From contig OY365806.1 in NCBI GenBank assembly GCA_959347315.1, forward strand, positions 23,326,900 to 23,390,899: a stretch of DNA of 64,000 nucleotides, given 5' to 3'. Origin of the DNA: Bimastos eiseni (taxonomy: Eukaryota > Annelida > Clitellata > Crassiclitellata > Lumbricidae). This document shows positions 33,201-45,257 of the stretch, one piece after another. Within the stretch, counting starts at the first letter, position 1, and the number at the start of each line of letters is the position of its first letter. The notes under the pieces are model-generated. The model searched no databases and was not told where the DNA came from. It was given only the letters and a program-made list of their open reading frames with translations. The position numbers and the translations under genes are program-made.

Positions 33201-36200
33201 CCACAAATCCCATATCATATTTATAGTTTAACAAGTACAGTTACCACTTTTGTTAGCAATTGATAAGTCACTAAGTCAGTCATTAGAATGTGTTCTGGAG
33301 TGAAGGAATCCAACTAAATGCCCACATACAGTATGAAAGTTAGTTAAACAAAATTGTTTCAAAGCAGAATATTACCAAATACTCTTTGAAAGTGGTCACT
33401 GCACATTGATTTGCCCCTTGCTCCCTAAAGGATAAAATGTCTGCTGCAATGTATAACAACTTCTGCACAGAGTTTCTTATGAACTGTGGTTGTACCAAAA
33501 TCCAGCGGGCAGTTGATATTAGCTTAAATGTAAAACATATATGCACAAATTACTAACAGAAAACCAATTAAATCCATTCCAACTACTTCTATAGCACAAA
33601 TTTATAATGCACAGTGACTATAGTTCGATACAAAGCTGCGTACTCACCCAAATTAACAAATCACAATTATAGGCAAGTTTTCAGTGCACAGCCGAAATAC
33701 TGGAACATGTTACATGTAAAAATTGAAATACTAATTTTTCAAATAGGAAAATTTTTTTTGAAATCTTGAATTCTCTAACATCACACCACCTGGCATTTTT
33801 TTACCAAGCAATATGTTCTAATGCAATCAGAATTTTGACAGGACATTTAGTAGACATGTATGACTTGAGCACAAATCCGAGTTATGGTGATAAAATATAC
33901 TGATAATAGCTCACTGAACATCAAAAATAAATTTATATCAAACCAGGCAAGGAACTTATATTCCTGAATTTCATTAGAATATTCAGTGCCTGAAGATCGA
34001 ATACTGTATTACACCAATACATCTACTGTTGGGTGAATTCCAGTCACATTAGCTAAACAGTGCTCAAAAAGTGTTCTTTTTCAATGATGGTGGGTTATCG
34101 CCTTTCAAAACGATACCCTCAGAGATGCTATCTCAATGCATTAAATAAATAAATAATTTAAACATGCCTACAAAACATCAATACGAATCTCCTGAATTTA
34201 AAATAAAATACTTGGAAACAAGAAAACATCCTAAATCAATAGAGCAAAAGCTCAATGTAGGTTGCTCTATTAAGTTTTGCTACTGGTTTGTTATTTTAAT
34301 TATTTTCAATCATAGTCTAGCAAATACTTACCACACCACTAGATCCAGCTTTGTATAGGCCAAAAGATGCGAGACAGAAAATAAAGCACTTTGTTAACTC
34401 TTCATTTCGAACATTGTGAAGCAGTTTTTTAATATTGCCAAAAAATTTGGCCAGAAAACTACCCTCAGTTGAAATGGATTCATCCACCTGGAAATACACA
34501 ACATTTTATTTAAAACCTTAACAGATATTCAGTAACTAAATCAGTAATCAGTTTAAATAATAAGTTTTGGCACAGCAGCCAATATGTCCATTTGTCATTT
34601 CAGTAAAGGACAGCAAGAACTTCCTGTCAAGAGTAACAGGACAATTATCCCCGAACAAATTACCCCTGGACAATTACCCATGATGCAAGTAGCCCCACCC
34701 CTCCCCCGGACAATAACACCCCGAATAGTGTAAGGGTAAGACACGACATACATGTATGCATGCATGCATACATATATACATACATACATACAAGATTGAA
34801 CTCAAAAGGCATATAAAGGATTAAGTGTTAATATGTGATATCAGCCTAATTGTTGTTTGATTGTCTGCAACCTATCTACTAATTTAAATCTAATGGCATT
34901 TGCATTATATTTTCTACAGGGGGGGGTTATTGTCTGGGGGTAATTTGTATGGGGGTAATTGTCCTAGATCCCCGTCAAGGTTATTATTTAAAAACGTTCA
35001 TTAATCAATCCTATTACTCCCATCCGATTCTTAGCCCCAGTGACCTCATCTACCACAGACATGATTAACCCTGGAACTATGATAATAAGCTCAATGCCAC
35101 CATATCAAACACATGTTATCAAATGTAAATTGTTGCACTTTGATAACAAATTAACTCAATGAACAAAATTACAATACAATTGGTTAGAGCACTCGCCCTT
35201 TAATGCGAGGAGTATGTGTTTATGCCTTGTCCGAAGCGGGTACAGTTTATGTACATGTACCTTCAGTTTAGTCCTTCCCTCACAATTGCTCTGTACCATC
35301 AATGCCCTGAACTTAGGAAGTAGGGTAATATCAAAATGCAGTTGTACTGTATTATATTAATTTTAAAAATTAAACCTGCAAACTCTTTATGTCTCCAAAA
35401 TCCAAAGAAGTCAATATTTAGTCAATCGAGACCACTAAATCATATGTCCTCAAAGCATTCAATGCTTTTAAAGCAAAGATGGGGTTAACTCCGATGCTTG
35501 GACACAATCTGCAGGGAATGATAACTTTGTGCATCTGTGTAATTCAGTTAAATAACATTGGGCCTATCAATAGCCCTATATTGTTTACAGTTAAGTAACA
35601 CTACCAGGTCCATCGACAGCAAAGTGGAGCCCGGTACAATTTATATTTTTTGGACAAGATAGAAGGAGACACCAAATAATATAGTATAACTAGTATAAAC
35701 AGTACAGCTTAACTACCAGGCACAAAATTATTTAGCCAAATAACAATACCATTTGCCAGGTGTTAAAGAAGGAAGGTTCATCAATAATCTTTCTCAACTG
35801 GCTTACAATAGTCCAAAAATTATTTTAGGAATGTTTTAACTATTGTAAATTTTAAATCAAATTTAGGTTTAAATTGAACACCAAAGCATGTAAAATCAGG
35901 CATTTCAATGAAAACCGTTAATACTGCAAAACATGATGAAAACAAATATTGTTTTTATCTTGAGAACCTGACACAGGAATACAATTTAAAAAAAGCTGCA
36001 TCTATAAAGCAAATGTGAACCAACAACAGTAACGGAGCATACCACCATTCATACTCAAAAGCATTCTCACAACCAAATGAGTTGCTCTCTTATATAGCAA
36101 TTTAAGGATTCAGGTTTATTTCACTTCTTGGAAAAGAAGCAGCTAGAAAAGACAGTCCTTGTCCTTTCAAGCTGTCCAGCAGAATAAAACAAGCAGCATT

Positions 36201-37592
36201 CGTGAGTTCAGAATCTTTGTGGCAGACTGTTTTGAGTAGTACAACACTCAAATTACAGAAATATTACAATTCTGATCTTTACAAAATGCAGATTTTGACT
36301 CCACGCATACCACAGATTCTTGGTCATTCTGCATCCAGAAATCAAGATTCTTCCGGAAAACCATAGTTCGATGCAAATTCTGAAATATGTTTCACACAAA
36401 CAACATAAATTTTAGCATATTTAATGGATGAAACTGTTATATTATCCAGAACTTTGACATTGATTGGTAAAAAATGTGTAGAACAATTGATTACTTCACA
36501 CTCATATTATCATAAGATAAATCAAAGAAAAGCCATTTACACTGAAAATAGTTCAGTCAAACTAGTTCCATTAGTAAATTAGTGCCATAATGTGCAAATA
36601 TAAAAACAATACATAAAGCTGTACTGTATTTACATTGGCCTCATTATGAAAGGACCATAAGAACCAGTCCATATATTCGTCTATTATTGTGCTAAGAAGA
36701 TTTTGCCAATAGAACCTTATGTTTCACCCTTATACATCTCTAAGGTAGGTAGGAAAGACCATCACAGGGATGCTATGCACGCCATCACCTGAACACTTTG
36801 ACTTTCCTATTATATCATATCTTTAGATTTATATAACGCCTTTTGCAGAATAACTATCCAAAGTTGAGAGGTGCAATGATTGTAAAAATAGCATAGTCAG
36901 AATCAAATAATGCATATTGTATTCAATCCACAAACACTGAACAGATATCAAAAGTATGCATCTGCAACCATGGCGTCAGAAAGAGAAAAGGTAAATCTGG
37001 GTACCTTGGCAGTTGGCACAATATAAATATCAAAAATAATGTTATAATTAATAAAAAAGTAACCTGAATTGTTGCATTGAAATAACAGGTATTTCCATTA
37101 TTCCAAAGACCATGTGGCTACAAATAATTTATCACAGAAGACTTATTGACGAAATCTATCACATATTTGCTACATGGCATATAATATATATTGTAAGAAT
37201 TGAGCGGAATTCTCAGGTTACACAAAACCCTTCAGTTTTCAGTTATTCTAGTTAGACATATTTCATATTTCTATGTTAACACAATAACATTATCTCATAA
37301 TTATCTCAGCATTACAAGTTACAACATTTATTTATCGAAAACTAGATAGTTGAAACTCACAGAGTTATGCTAGCAAGGTGTAAGGTTCCATCACAAAAAA
37401 TTTTTTGAAAATGACTGCTTTATGCACCTGCATATGTGTGCGAAGAGCACTTCTATATAACCTAACATAAATATTCAACAGATTATATGTGTCCGATCAA
37501 CTTTCTGCAGTGATCATAATATAACAGCCTACCTTAGGCATTTCAACTTCTAAAGTCTGTCCCAATGTTGACACAGTTACGTTTACTATTTT
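30216..37592 (-). CDS. Six unrecognised phase-0 exons upstream of USP-A
   Basis: Exon candidates with good splice sites and open frames, all phase 0: 37592-37533, 36379-36311, 34487-34332, 33522-33376, 32243-32094, 30314-30216 (227 codons in total). Protein pieces include KIVNVTVSTLGQTLEVEMPK, FLAKFFGNIKKLLHNVRNEE, RNSVQKLLYIAADILSF, SCFAFVVLASVCLFCWKGRV (hydrophobic) and RNPETLCILFVMASSSCLIF. No family was recognised; alpha-helical, partly membrane-like or HEAT-like. The last exon's phase would join the USP-A exon at 29307, so they may be the 5' half of USP-A or a separate gene. No zf-UBP or Cys box is among them. Confidence 0.5.
30355..30868 (+). mobile_element. mariner-type transposon remnant
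   Basis: Ends read GGGTGGCCCAAAA on the left and, inverted, GAGTGGCCCAAAA on the right, with TA at both outer edges. Internal plus-strand frame gives DMWPPNSPALNPVDYAILGV, the C-terminal catalytic signature (WPP.SP.LNP.DY) of mariner transposases, followed by stops. At ~510 bp it has lost most of the gene. Confidence 0.82.
31750..31900 (-). mobile_element. L2/CR1-like LINE 3' end fragment
   Basis: The minus strand ends in AGCGCTTAAAGACC...GGCGCTTT followed by short A/T repeats (TTTACAATTACAAT), the usual 3' end of L2-type elements. Only the C-terminal residues and 3' UTR remain. Confidence 0.4.
32094..32243 (-). CDS. Unrecognised exon, 50 codons, hydrophobic
   Basis: 150 bp, phase 0; GTTGCAG acceptor, ACA/GTAAGC donor. 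Contains CFAFVVLASVCLFCW, a possible membrane or buried helix. The other two frames are interrupted. Confidence 0.55.
32740..32960 (+). mobile_element. L2/CR1-like LINE 3' fragment
   Basis: Degenerate plus-strand frame with YVSPTSWNTLPFLF resembling the W(N)xLP C-terminal signature of L2-type ORF2, then GACGCTATATAG. Stops and frameshifts throughout. Confidence 0.5.
33376..33522 (-). CDS. Unrecognised exon, 49 codons
   Basis: 147 bp, phase 0; TTTAAG acceptor, TTG/GTAATA donor. Encodes LISTARWILVQPQFIRNSVQ and KLLYIAADILSF, predicted helices. Confidence 0.55.
34332..34487 (-). CDS. Unrecognised exon, 52 codons
   Basis: 156 bp, phase 0; CAG acceptor, GTG/GTAAGT donor. Encodes VDESISTEGSFLAKFFGNIK, then a helical stretch ending SFGLYKAGSSGV. 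The best-looking exon of the upstream set. No homologue recalled. Confidence 0.6.
34623..34980. mobile_element. MITE with GGACAATTA terminal inverted repeats
   Basis: Left end AACAGGACAATTATCCCCG... and the inverted right end CTAGGACAATTACCCCC... pair over about 50 bp, both repeating GGGTAATT/GGACAAT motifs. No ORF. A CATA/TGCA microsatellite interrupts the middle. Lies upstream of the 34.4-kb exon. Confidence 0.65.
35160..35290 (+). repeat. tRNA-derived SINE-like fragment
   Basis: TTGGTTAGAGCACTCGCCCT and a tRNA-like TTTAATGCGAG anticodon-arm region, without a clean B box. Degenerate. Confidence 0.4.
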
Positions 37593-38866
37593 CTGAAAAA
37601 TCAAAAGCAGTAATTACATGTACCGATGCAACTATTATTTTATATCAACATAATACATCAGCACTGTATCAGGTCTTGAGGCGTGTGGCTGTACACTGAG
37701 TACAGACATTGGTAATAACTGTATATCCAAAATTCTACACCACCCATAATTTTAGCAAAGTCTTGGGAGTCAGCTTAAACATAGGCATTGAATGTTATAT
37801 TACTGCTTCAGAAATTCAATGTCTGGTAAAACTTGGAGCATGTAGTTCAATTCCAAATCCTAGCAATCACTGTACCACAGTGTATGGCTGCTGTTATTTA
37901 AATTGAGCACCTGTTAAAGCCTCTCCAACGTCTCGCACTCGTACTTCATGCGCATTCATGACCTCTTCCGCATTCCCTATTCCTCAACCTCTAAGTCACA
38001 CAACATAAGCGTCTGTAACTTATCCAAAACTCAGCACTTCATTAGCTAAAAATCTTAGAGCACATCTATTTCAAAATCATATCGCTAACATAGGCATACA
38101 ACTCTCTACAATACTCTATGCTCGAATACATACAACCTATATAATATATATGTATCTGCGAGCTTTTACATCCAGCCAATAAGAATAACAGTAGACAAGT
38201 CTAATAAACAGAGAAAAACATGTTTAAATGAACCGAAAATCATATGCACAGTTCTACACAACTATAGTCGATAATTTTCGGAATTTTGAAGTTGGCGCTA
38301 TATTGCAGTTGAAGAGTCATTTCAGTGTAAACATTGAATACATTCGCAGACTATGCAAACAAATTCAGACGGCACGTAGAGATGCTTTACAATTTTATTA
38401 CCAAGTCACCGGAACGCTGGTTGTAATCGAACTGAAATTGAAAAGGTGACCTTCATTGTCAGAAGAGAAAATGAAAACTCACTTTAAAAAACTAATATGT
38501 GTCAATTTCGCGAAAGATTCTATATTTAGATCATTTATGTCAATTTCGTTTTCCATTTGCAACCATAGACGTATATATCAGTCGAGGTTAAAACCTAAGA
38601 ATAGTTATACGGAAAGAATGCCCACTCGGGTTAATCGGATATCCGGGAATTCTGGGATATGCTGGCGGACCAACGTTGTAATTGCTGCGTACGCACGCAA
38701 GCACATAACTATATACGTGTAGGCTTATAATTATAACAGATTTATAATTTGTAAGTGAAAAGAATAAAATTTATTCTGTTGAAATTAATAAGTTACTTAG
38801 ATAAAACTGTAGTTTAGTGTATTTAATTAACAACGTCATTTCTATCATGTATTTCAGCGTATTTAA

Positions 38867-39245
38867 TTATTAGGATTAGGATTTAAGGTTAGGTCTAGTG
38901 GTTAGAAATAGGACCTCAGGGTTAGGGTCTCGGGCTTAAGGTTGGTTAAGGGCTACTATTGGGGTTAGGGTATAGGTATAGGGGTTAGGCTTAGGGCTGA
39001 GGTTAGGGTTTAGGGGTTAGGATTGGCTTATGACTAGGATCAGGGTTGGGTTTGGTCTACGGTAAGGGTGTATGGGTTAGGATTAGGGCTGGGTTTGCGG
39101 TTAGCATCAAGTTTGAGTTTAGGGTTAAGATTAGGGTTTTTGTTTAGGGTGGGGCTATGGGATAGGGTTTAGGGGTGAGCACGTGTAGAGTCTAGACTTA
39201 AGGGTTAGGATTAAGACTGATTTTGGGATTAGGGTGTATAGATAA
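38867..39245 (+). repeat. Interstitial telomere-like (TTAGGG)n tract, degenerate
   Basis: About 380 bp dominated by GGTTAGGG/TTAGGGT hexamer variants with many substitutions, G-rich on the plus strand. It abuts a transposon end at 39250. Most bilaterian telomeres use TTAGGG, so this may mark an old telomere-repair or fusion event, or a satellite derived from telomeric repeats. Confidence 0.85.
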
Positions 39246-39249
39246 GGAT

Positions 39250-39905
39250 TGGTTCAGGGGTGTAACAAGCGGGGGAGCAGGCAACGTCCTTTGTTGTCTA
39301 AAGCTGTTGTTAAACTCTGGATCCAACCAAGTGTCAGTCAAGAGCGAAACGAATTCGAGAACGCGAGAGTCAGCCAATCAGTCGATGAAAGTTCATGTTA
39401 CCACGACCCTCGGCAGATGCTTCCGCCAGCTGCGTCTCATCAAATCCTGCCTGAAGTCGTTGCCCTTCAATGCTTCTCGGACTGCTTTCGCCAGTTTCGT
39501 GTTGTCCAGGGTAGACTATAGTAATAGTCTCCTTGCAGGAGCACCGAAATGTACATTCGACAGCCTACAGTCCGTTCTGAACGCTGCAGCGAGGCCACTC
39601 TTCGGACGACAACGCTTTGACCACGTGACGCCCCTTCTGCGCGACACGCTTCATTGGCTGCCCATACCACAGTGTGTAGAGTTCAAACTATGTCTATTTG
39701 TATACAAAGCGCTCCGTGGTGTCGCGCCGGGGTACATTGCAGATTTCTCCAGGCCAACGTCGTCGTGTTCAGCTGGTATCCAGTTGCGTAGAGCTGCGCG
39801 TGGAGACGTTTTTTCTTTATGTTTGCTGATCATGTCATTGTAAAGCGCCCTTGTAGCGGCATGGTAGCGTTACGGCGCTTTGGAAATCGTCCGTTTAATA
39901 ATAAT
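39250..39905 (+). mobile_element. L2/CR1-like LINE 3' end with a preceding hAT terminus
   Basis: At 39255 a single CAGGGGTGTAACAAGCGGG terminus like those at 19582 and 60018 appears. From about 39390 the plus-strand frame reads as the C-terminal part of a LINE ORF2: CFRQLRLIKSCLKSL, VLSRVDYSNSLLAGAP, LQSVLNAAARPLFG, HWLPIPQCVEFKLCLFVYKA, ending at a stop at 39843. The 3' UTR has GCGCTTTGG and (AAT)n. The hAT end has no visible partner. Confidence 0.8.
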
Positions 39906-39913
39906 AATAATAC

Positions 39914-40007
<94 letters not shown>

Positions 40008-40160
40008 AACAACAACCACAACAACCACAACAACCACAACAACCACAACAATCACAACAATCACAACAATCATAACAATCATAACAACCACAACAATCAT
40101 AACAATCATAACAATCATAATAATCATAATAATCATAATATTAATCATAATAATTCTGTC
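39898..40160. repeat. Compound trinucleotide microsatellite (AAT)(GAC)(AAC)(AAT)
   Basis: (AAT)n, then about 95 bp of (GAC)n, then AAC and AATCAT repeats. It grew from the LINE 3' tail. Long open frames here in several phases are artefacts. Confidence 0.95.
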
Positions 40161-40851
40161 GAAGTCGACGTCATATATTGATCGCAAGAGGAAACATCAT
40201 CAGTCGCCTTCGTCGTCGTGGCCAGCATCGCTTCTGGCACTGTATTGTCACGAGCACGTCGAGACTGTTGCGTTCCGTCGTATTTCTTCTTCATTCCAGG
40301 TTGTACCATTGTAGAAGACAGAAACCTCTGAATTGGAACTTAATTAGGTTTTGGACTTGGCCAATGCAGTGCTCTCAAGAAATCAGTATGTGTGTATGCA
40401 TTTATAAATGTACTTGTAAATTTTGAATGTGTTGTCAGACTGTGTGTATATGTTGTTAAGATGCGCTTTATAGCTACTAGAAATAAGACAGATAGTGAGT
40501 AAACTCTATTTCTTTCGCCATAACAAAAACACAACCTATACAAACGTTCGTAGAAAACGAAGTGCGGAATCACGTTGACAGACTCCTCTTCCAACGGAAG
40601 GGACGCACTACCGACAGCAGTTAACAGAAAACAACTCAAGGCGATCCAAGACTCGGCCGAGAAGCAGAAATACTAAGGTCAAGCGTAGACACTTAGTCTT
40701 TTTAACAACTGAAGATGTTGGTCAGCCTTAACTACGACGTAGCTACCAGAAACAGCAACGAGCCTGCTACGCGACGTCACCCCTTAACTATCTGATCCAA
40801 CACTCCAAGAAACTCTCATTGCACAGCCTTATATACAGCAGATAACCTAAT

Positions 40852-41052
40852 GTGCACTCTCCATGTACACTTCAGTACACATCGTAGGCCCTCTTTAGTT
40901 CCTCGCTACACCTTGACCCATGTCCTACGACAGCAAGAAAATATATATATATAGCAGTTCACCTCCTCTACGTGCACTCTCCATGTACACATCAGCACAC
41001 CTTGTAAGCCCCTCTTTGGTTCCTCACTCAACCTTGAACCATATCCTACGAG
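40852..41052 (+). repeat. ~80-bp direct repeat pair
   Basis: Copies at about 40852-40929 and 40973-41052 share GTGCACTCTCCATGTACAC and CCTTGA(C/A)CCAT(G/A)TCCTACGA with a ~121-bp offset. Function unknown. Confidence 0.75.
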
Positions 41053-41179
41053 TCTACGACCAACGCATCTGCGCTTGGATGGTCCCAGAGTTCATAGTCG
41101 ATGCACCCGCATCTAACAATGTGTACATGTATTTATCTAAAAAGAACAGATCAAAACAAGTCATTCACGATTCCCTGAT

Positions 41180-41400
41180 AAAAGTAATTTTACCGGTGAA
41201 AATAATCGCCGGGCCCCTGGGCAGTTGCTTGCCACTACTCTCGGCGTTCCTGCTTGAAAAATGTACACGCTCCTTGGATGACCTCCCCTTCTCTATCCGT
41301 TCTAAGATACTGACAGGAGTGTCTTTCCCAACTCTCCGCTGCCTTAAGACGTTTTCTATTTCCCTAGGGCTCCTATATAAATATGTCGTTTTAATTGTAT
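41180..41400 (+). mobile_element. Possible LINE C-terminal fragment
   Basis: The plus-strand frame includes DDLPFSIRSKILTGVSFPTL and LKTFS, reminiscent of the LP..IR...F..LKT C-terminal pattern of L2/CR1 ORF2. Weak and short. Confidence 0.3.
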
Positions 41401-41639
41401 CTATTATGTCATTCTAGTTAATTTCTCGAAAAGACAATTTATCCATGTTACTTGCAACCAAGATGGGGAAGGGAGCACTCCCAGTTCCGCTGCGTCGGCA
41501 CTGGGAAAAGCGTACCACCATTCACCCCGCAGAGGTTTTATGGTTTGGCAGCCGGCCGCCAGCTTAACCCGTCTTGGATCTCCGTGCATAATAACATCGT
41601 TGACTCTATACTGTGTTTTTGTGATGAGGCCCATTGTTC

Positions 41640-42960
41640 GTATTAATCTTGAAATTGATGGATAGTGTGTAGTCGGTTCCAGGTCTATGCACTACGAGCA
41701 GGGTGGGTGGCGAGGGGAAGACGAGGACTGGTCCTAGTAATCAACGATAGTCTCGGTAACAAAGACGGTCCTGTGATTGTCCTGGTAGCAAGCGATGGTT
41801 CTCGCGATACTTTATTAGGTAACAAATCTCGTTGACAAAACTAACAGTAGGCCTGTAACCGTGATTATTCGGAACATTACATTACAATAGATAGCCTCGA
41901 ACAATTTATATATATAGATCATTATTATACATTAGGTTTAACTGAACATTCACTAATTCTGACAGTTTAGGTTCTGTCAGTCACTTGTGTAGGCTCTAGC
42001 AGTTACAGTCAGCCCTCATTGCTAGAGTGGTCAATAGTTGATCCTTGAGTGGTCAGTAACTAGCCAATCAAAGTAGTCTGTTCTAGGATAGGCCAGTTTC
42101 CTCTTTGGCTGAGGAAAGTCTCTTATAAGCTACAGCACTGTTAGGAACTTTGCAGTCTGACTTCCGAAATTATCAGGTAACTTAGTACGTCAGATCTCGC
42201 TATTATAATATATGTAATTTATTAATAACTTAGCTTCACGTTCAACCTCTAGCATCTAATATCATTATCACTACGCGGGTATTTGTATCGTTCTGTATTT
42301 AGTCAACCATATATGTTATTACTTTATCTATTCCTTGTTTAATAAAGATAGTTTGTATCTGAACTGTCTCTTCATGTGTAGCTAGATTCCCCTAACATAA
42401 TCTAACTTATTAAGTATCTAATATAATAGTAGATCTAGTTTAAGTAGAACCCTCAGCGTTCTTACAGGCTTACCAGGCATGGCAGCGATCGAGGCTACTC
42501 TGTCCGATTACTAAGCCTGCATAGCAACTGCTTAACATTAATAGTTTATCTAGGGTGACTCGTTAACTGGGACCCACATGGTCACGAATGATGGCCAGCC
42601 ATGGATCGCTTGTGGACCAACATCATCCTATTGCAGTCGTGAATTGACATTGTTTACTTATCAATGAAATTCAAGGAGCACCGCTCCTATTATTTGAGGC
42701 ATTATCCGCTTGCAGCACATGCAAATATAGGCCTACCAAAAATCCATCCACTCGAAATCCTCTACCAAAGCGACATCCTCTCAGCAGCTACTCTGAAAAT
42801 CCTCTGGAAAGCGGACACTGCTTCCTAGAACTATTCTTTCGATAACCCATTGATTTGACGCAGCGCTCGTGAATGAGCTGGTGCCCTACGCTAGGCTTTC
42901 TAGCGGTGCTTTAGAAGTTTGGAGATTATGATTACGCGCAATATAAATTTCCTAACTATC
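41640..42960. other. Non-coding stretch
   Basis: No exon recognised. A TATA-like CTCTTATAAG (42120) followed by AATAAA (42340) and TGACTCGTTAACTGGGACCC (42556) gives a vague LTR-plus-primer-site look, but no second LTR or gag-pol was found. Confidence 0.4.
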
Positions 42961-42965
42961 TAAAT

Positions 42966-43275
42966 CAGTGGTTCCCAACCTTTTTACACTTTGGGCCAAT
43001 TTTATTTAGTTGGAGGACATGATGTACCACAAGGTTAAAAATAATTATTTTTAATTTTAGCAGATTTTTATTTTATATTAGAATCAAATTACATAAGGAT
43101 AAATGCCGGTTTAGCAATTTTAGATTAGTAATAAACGTCAACAAATATATTTTATCATAGAAAATTATAATTATTCTCTCAAATATTCATTATTTGCACA
43201 TTAATTTATATATATATATATATTCTATCTTTGATAAATCGATGGCTATTTTTGGGCTCGGGTTGGAAATCGCTG
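42966..43275. mobile_element. hAT MITE with 8-bp target duplication
   Basis: 310-bp element flanked by ATCTAAAT on both sides (42958-42965, 43276-43283). Ends CAGTGGTTCCCAACC and, inverted, CAGCGATTTCCAACC. A/T-rich interior, no ORF. The CAGTGGTT end plus 8-bp duplication is characteristic of hAT elements. Confidence 0.9.
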
Positions 43276-43283
43276 ATCTAAAT

Positions 43284-45065
43284 TCACATGTGTCTGTATG
43301 AGGGGAATAACTGTTTCATTAGATAATTTTGAAAAACTTAATCTCTGGTTGTTATCCCATTCATCCCATCTGATTTAGGTAGGCTTCTAAAGTGGTATTC
43401 AAAGGCTGAGCGCATGGCACCAGCTTGTTCACGAGCGAGGATATCGCTGATCTCTCCAAGCAACCCGTCTGACGAGAAGCAGACCAGCATGTTACTATTA
43501 TGGGTCAATTTTCGTAGTGTCGGACGGCAAGAGTAAGCTTAATTACTGATCGAGCGGAATCTGGCCAAATTGAGCAGAGAAAAAGAATTGTCCACAAGCT
43601 TCGTTCCGCAAATGTGATAATTCAACGCAGCGCTTGTGAATAAGATGGTGCCCTAAGTTTGGCTTTTGAGCGGTGCTTTAGAAGTTTGGAGAATCACGAT
43701 TACGTTTTCTGCACTAAGACTCGATTGGCCTTAAATTTCATCTAGGAACAGGATGCCTATCCAAAGTCAGGGCTGTGCGACTACGCTTCATCAGATGATC
43801 AGAGACACAATTAACATTTGAATGGAATATAATGTTTGGCCATTATTATTCCACTCAGTAAGGCAACGTGTGGCAGTTAGTCTGATGTGTCACGCTTTGT
43901 GGTAGACCTATACTTTGTCTTCAGTAGGTATTTTTGCTGGTCGTTTTCTCTACGTACCAGCCTGGGTTTACAGGTGTGGAAGCTTTGTTGTCATGCGAAT
44001 CTCAGTATCACCCCATCCACACAAGCATGTTTGACCCGTCTCTGAATAATAAAACACGAAATCTAAATGGGCATAATATGCTATTGATGATTACAATGAC
44101 ATTACAGCCTACGTAGCTTACGCCTAGGCTACAGACAGAGAATGGTATCTGGCCATACGATTGCTGATCAGGTCAGAGTGACAATGAAAATAACACAAAG
44201 GCCGCCAATTACCAAAACGGGGACCCACTATAGAGTTGACGCATAATTCTATAATATAAGACATGTATATATAGTCACATGTGTTTTGATATTCATATGT
44301 AGACGTGCGCGTATAGGTAGGCCTAATTTTCTAAGCGCAGAGTGAATGAGTATGAAAGAGTGAATGCGGCAGAGGATCAGGAAATTTACGATGAATAATG
44401 TTGCAAACACTATAGCGTTCACTCATTATTGTAGCCTATTGGTCTTTTATGGACTTCAGAATCTATAGCGACCTACAGCGTCCATTCGTGGGACATTGAG
44501 CGCATGCAATGCAGCAGAACACTAGCAGACAGAAACGCATAAATGAGGACTTTCTCAACATATAAACTGGACGATAGACGCTGAGCCGTGTAGAGTAGAC
44601 CTAAATGAGCGTATAGATGCGAAACTGTAGTCTTATCAAGTAACCAATTCGAAAAACCTTATGTGGAATTTTATAATGGTAATAAAGTAGAAGTAAGAAC
44701 ATACCACATTTAGGTCCTTCGCGCTTATGTATTTTGATGAATAATACGCCTACATGAGTTTTTGCCATTGTCGGGATTTTACCCAATTAGCAAAATGTTG
44801 GCCTATACATGACATTTTTATCACATGTACATCCTACGGGGTGTAGTCCAATTCACGGAACGCACTTTATAAAACTACCTACTGCACATTAGTCAACAGT
44901 CGACTCAGCGACATTGCCTGCAAAATTGTAAGGCACCAATGAACAATTTGCATTATTCCGCTTTTTATAAGCTGGTCTAAGGCATTTCCATTAGGACCCG
45001 CAAATGCTATGTCGACGTCAATTGTTGTGTTCCTTGTGGTGCTTTGATCTCGGTTTTTAGTTGTC
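43284..45065. other. Non-coding stretch downstream of the RTP-like gene
   Basis: Includes the presumed 3' UTR of the RTP-like gene (just below 45066). A ~45-bp segment containing GGTGCTTTAGAAGTTTGGAGA occurs at 42900-42930 and 43670-43695, so a diffuse repeat is present. No exon recognised. Confidence 0.5.
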
Positions 45066-45257
45066 TCATGCAGTTGTGTTGGGGGCGTACGATCCCTCCA
45101 GACGACTTGCTTCAGTGCAGATCCTATCAGCACAAGCTTGGCACAGCTTTGAGTTGTGCTGAGTTCTTGGTTTTCCTGGTCGACGCACCAAGTGAATGGG
45201 AGATGGTTGGAATCCATAGAGCCTCTGACCCACACTGTTGCACACGTTCGTTATCAC
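45066..45257 (-). CDS. RTP-like exon 3 (last zinc pair and stop)
   Basis: 192 bp with stop; TTTGAAG acceptor, phase 0. Encodes VITNVCNSVGQRLYGFQPSP, then the LCQACADRIC pair, ending APNTTA. Confidence 0.85.
   Translation of the reverse strand: MITNVCNSVGQRLYGFQPSPIHLVRRPGKPRTQHNSKLCQACADRICTEASRLEGSYAPNTTA

Noticed and set aside
36120..37500. zf-UBP or Cys-box exon for USP-A
   Set aside because: The exons here have no CxxC/WLCL/GCGR pattern and no NTCFFN; none could be aligned to those domains.
39819..40314. Poly-Asp, poly-Thr, poly-Val and poly-Ser ORFs
   Set aside because: Frames of the (GAC)n/(AAC)n microsatellite that grew from a LINE 3' tail.
41990..42600. LTR with primer-binding site
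   Set aside because: TATA, AATAAA and a TGGGACC-like stretch occur, but no second LTR, gag-pol or terminal duplication was found.
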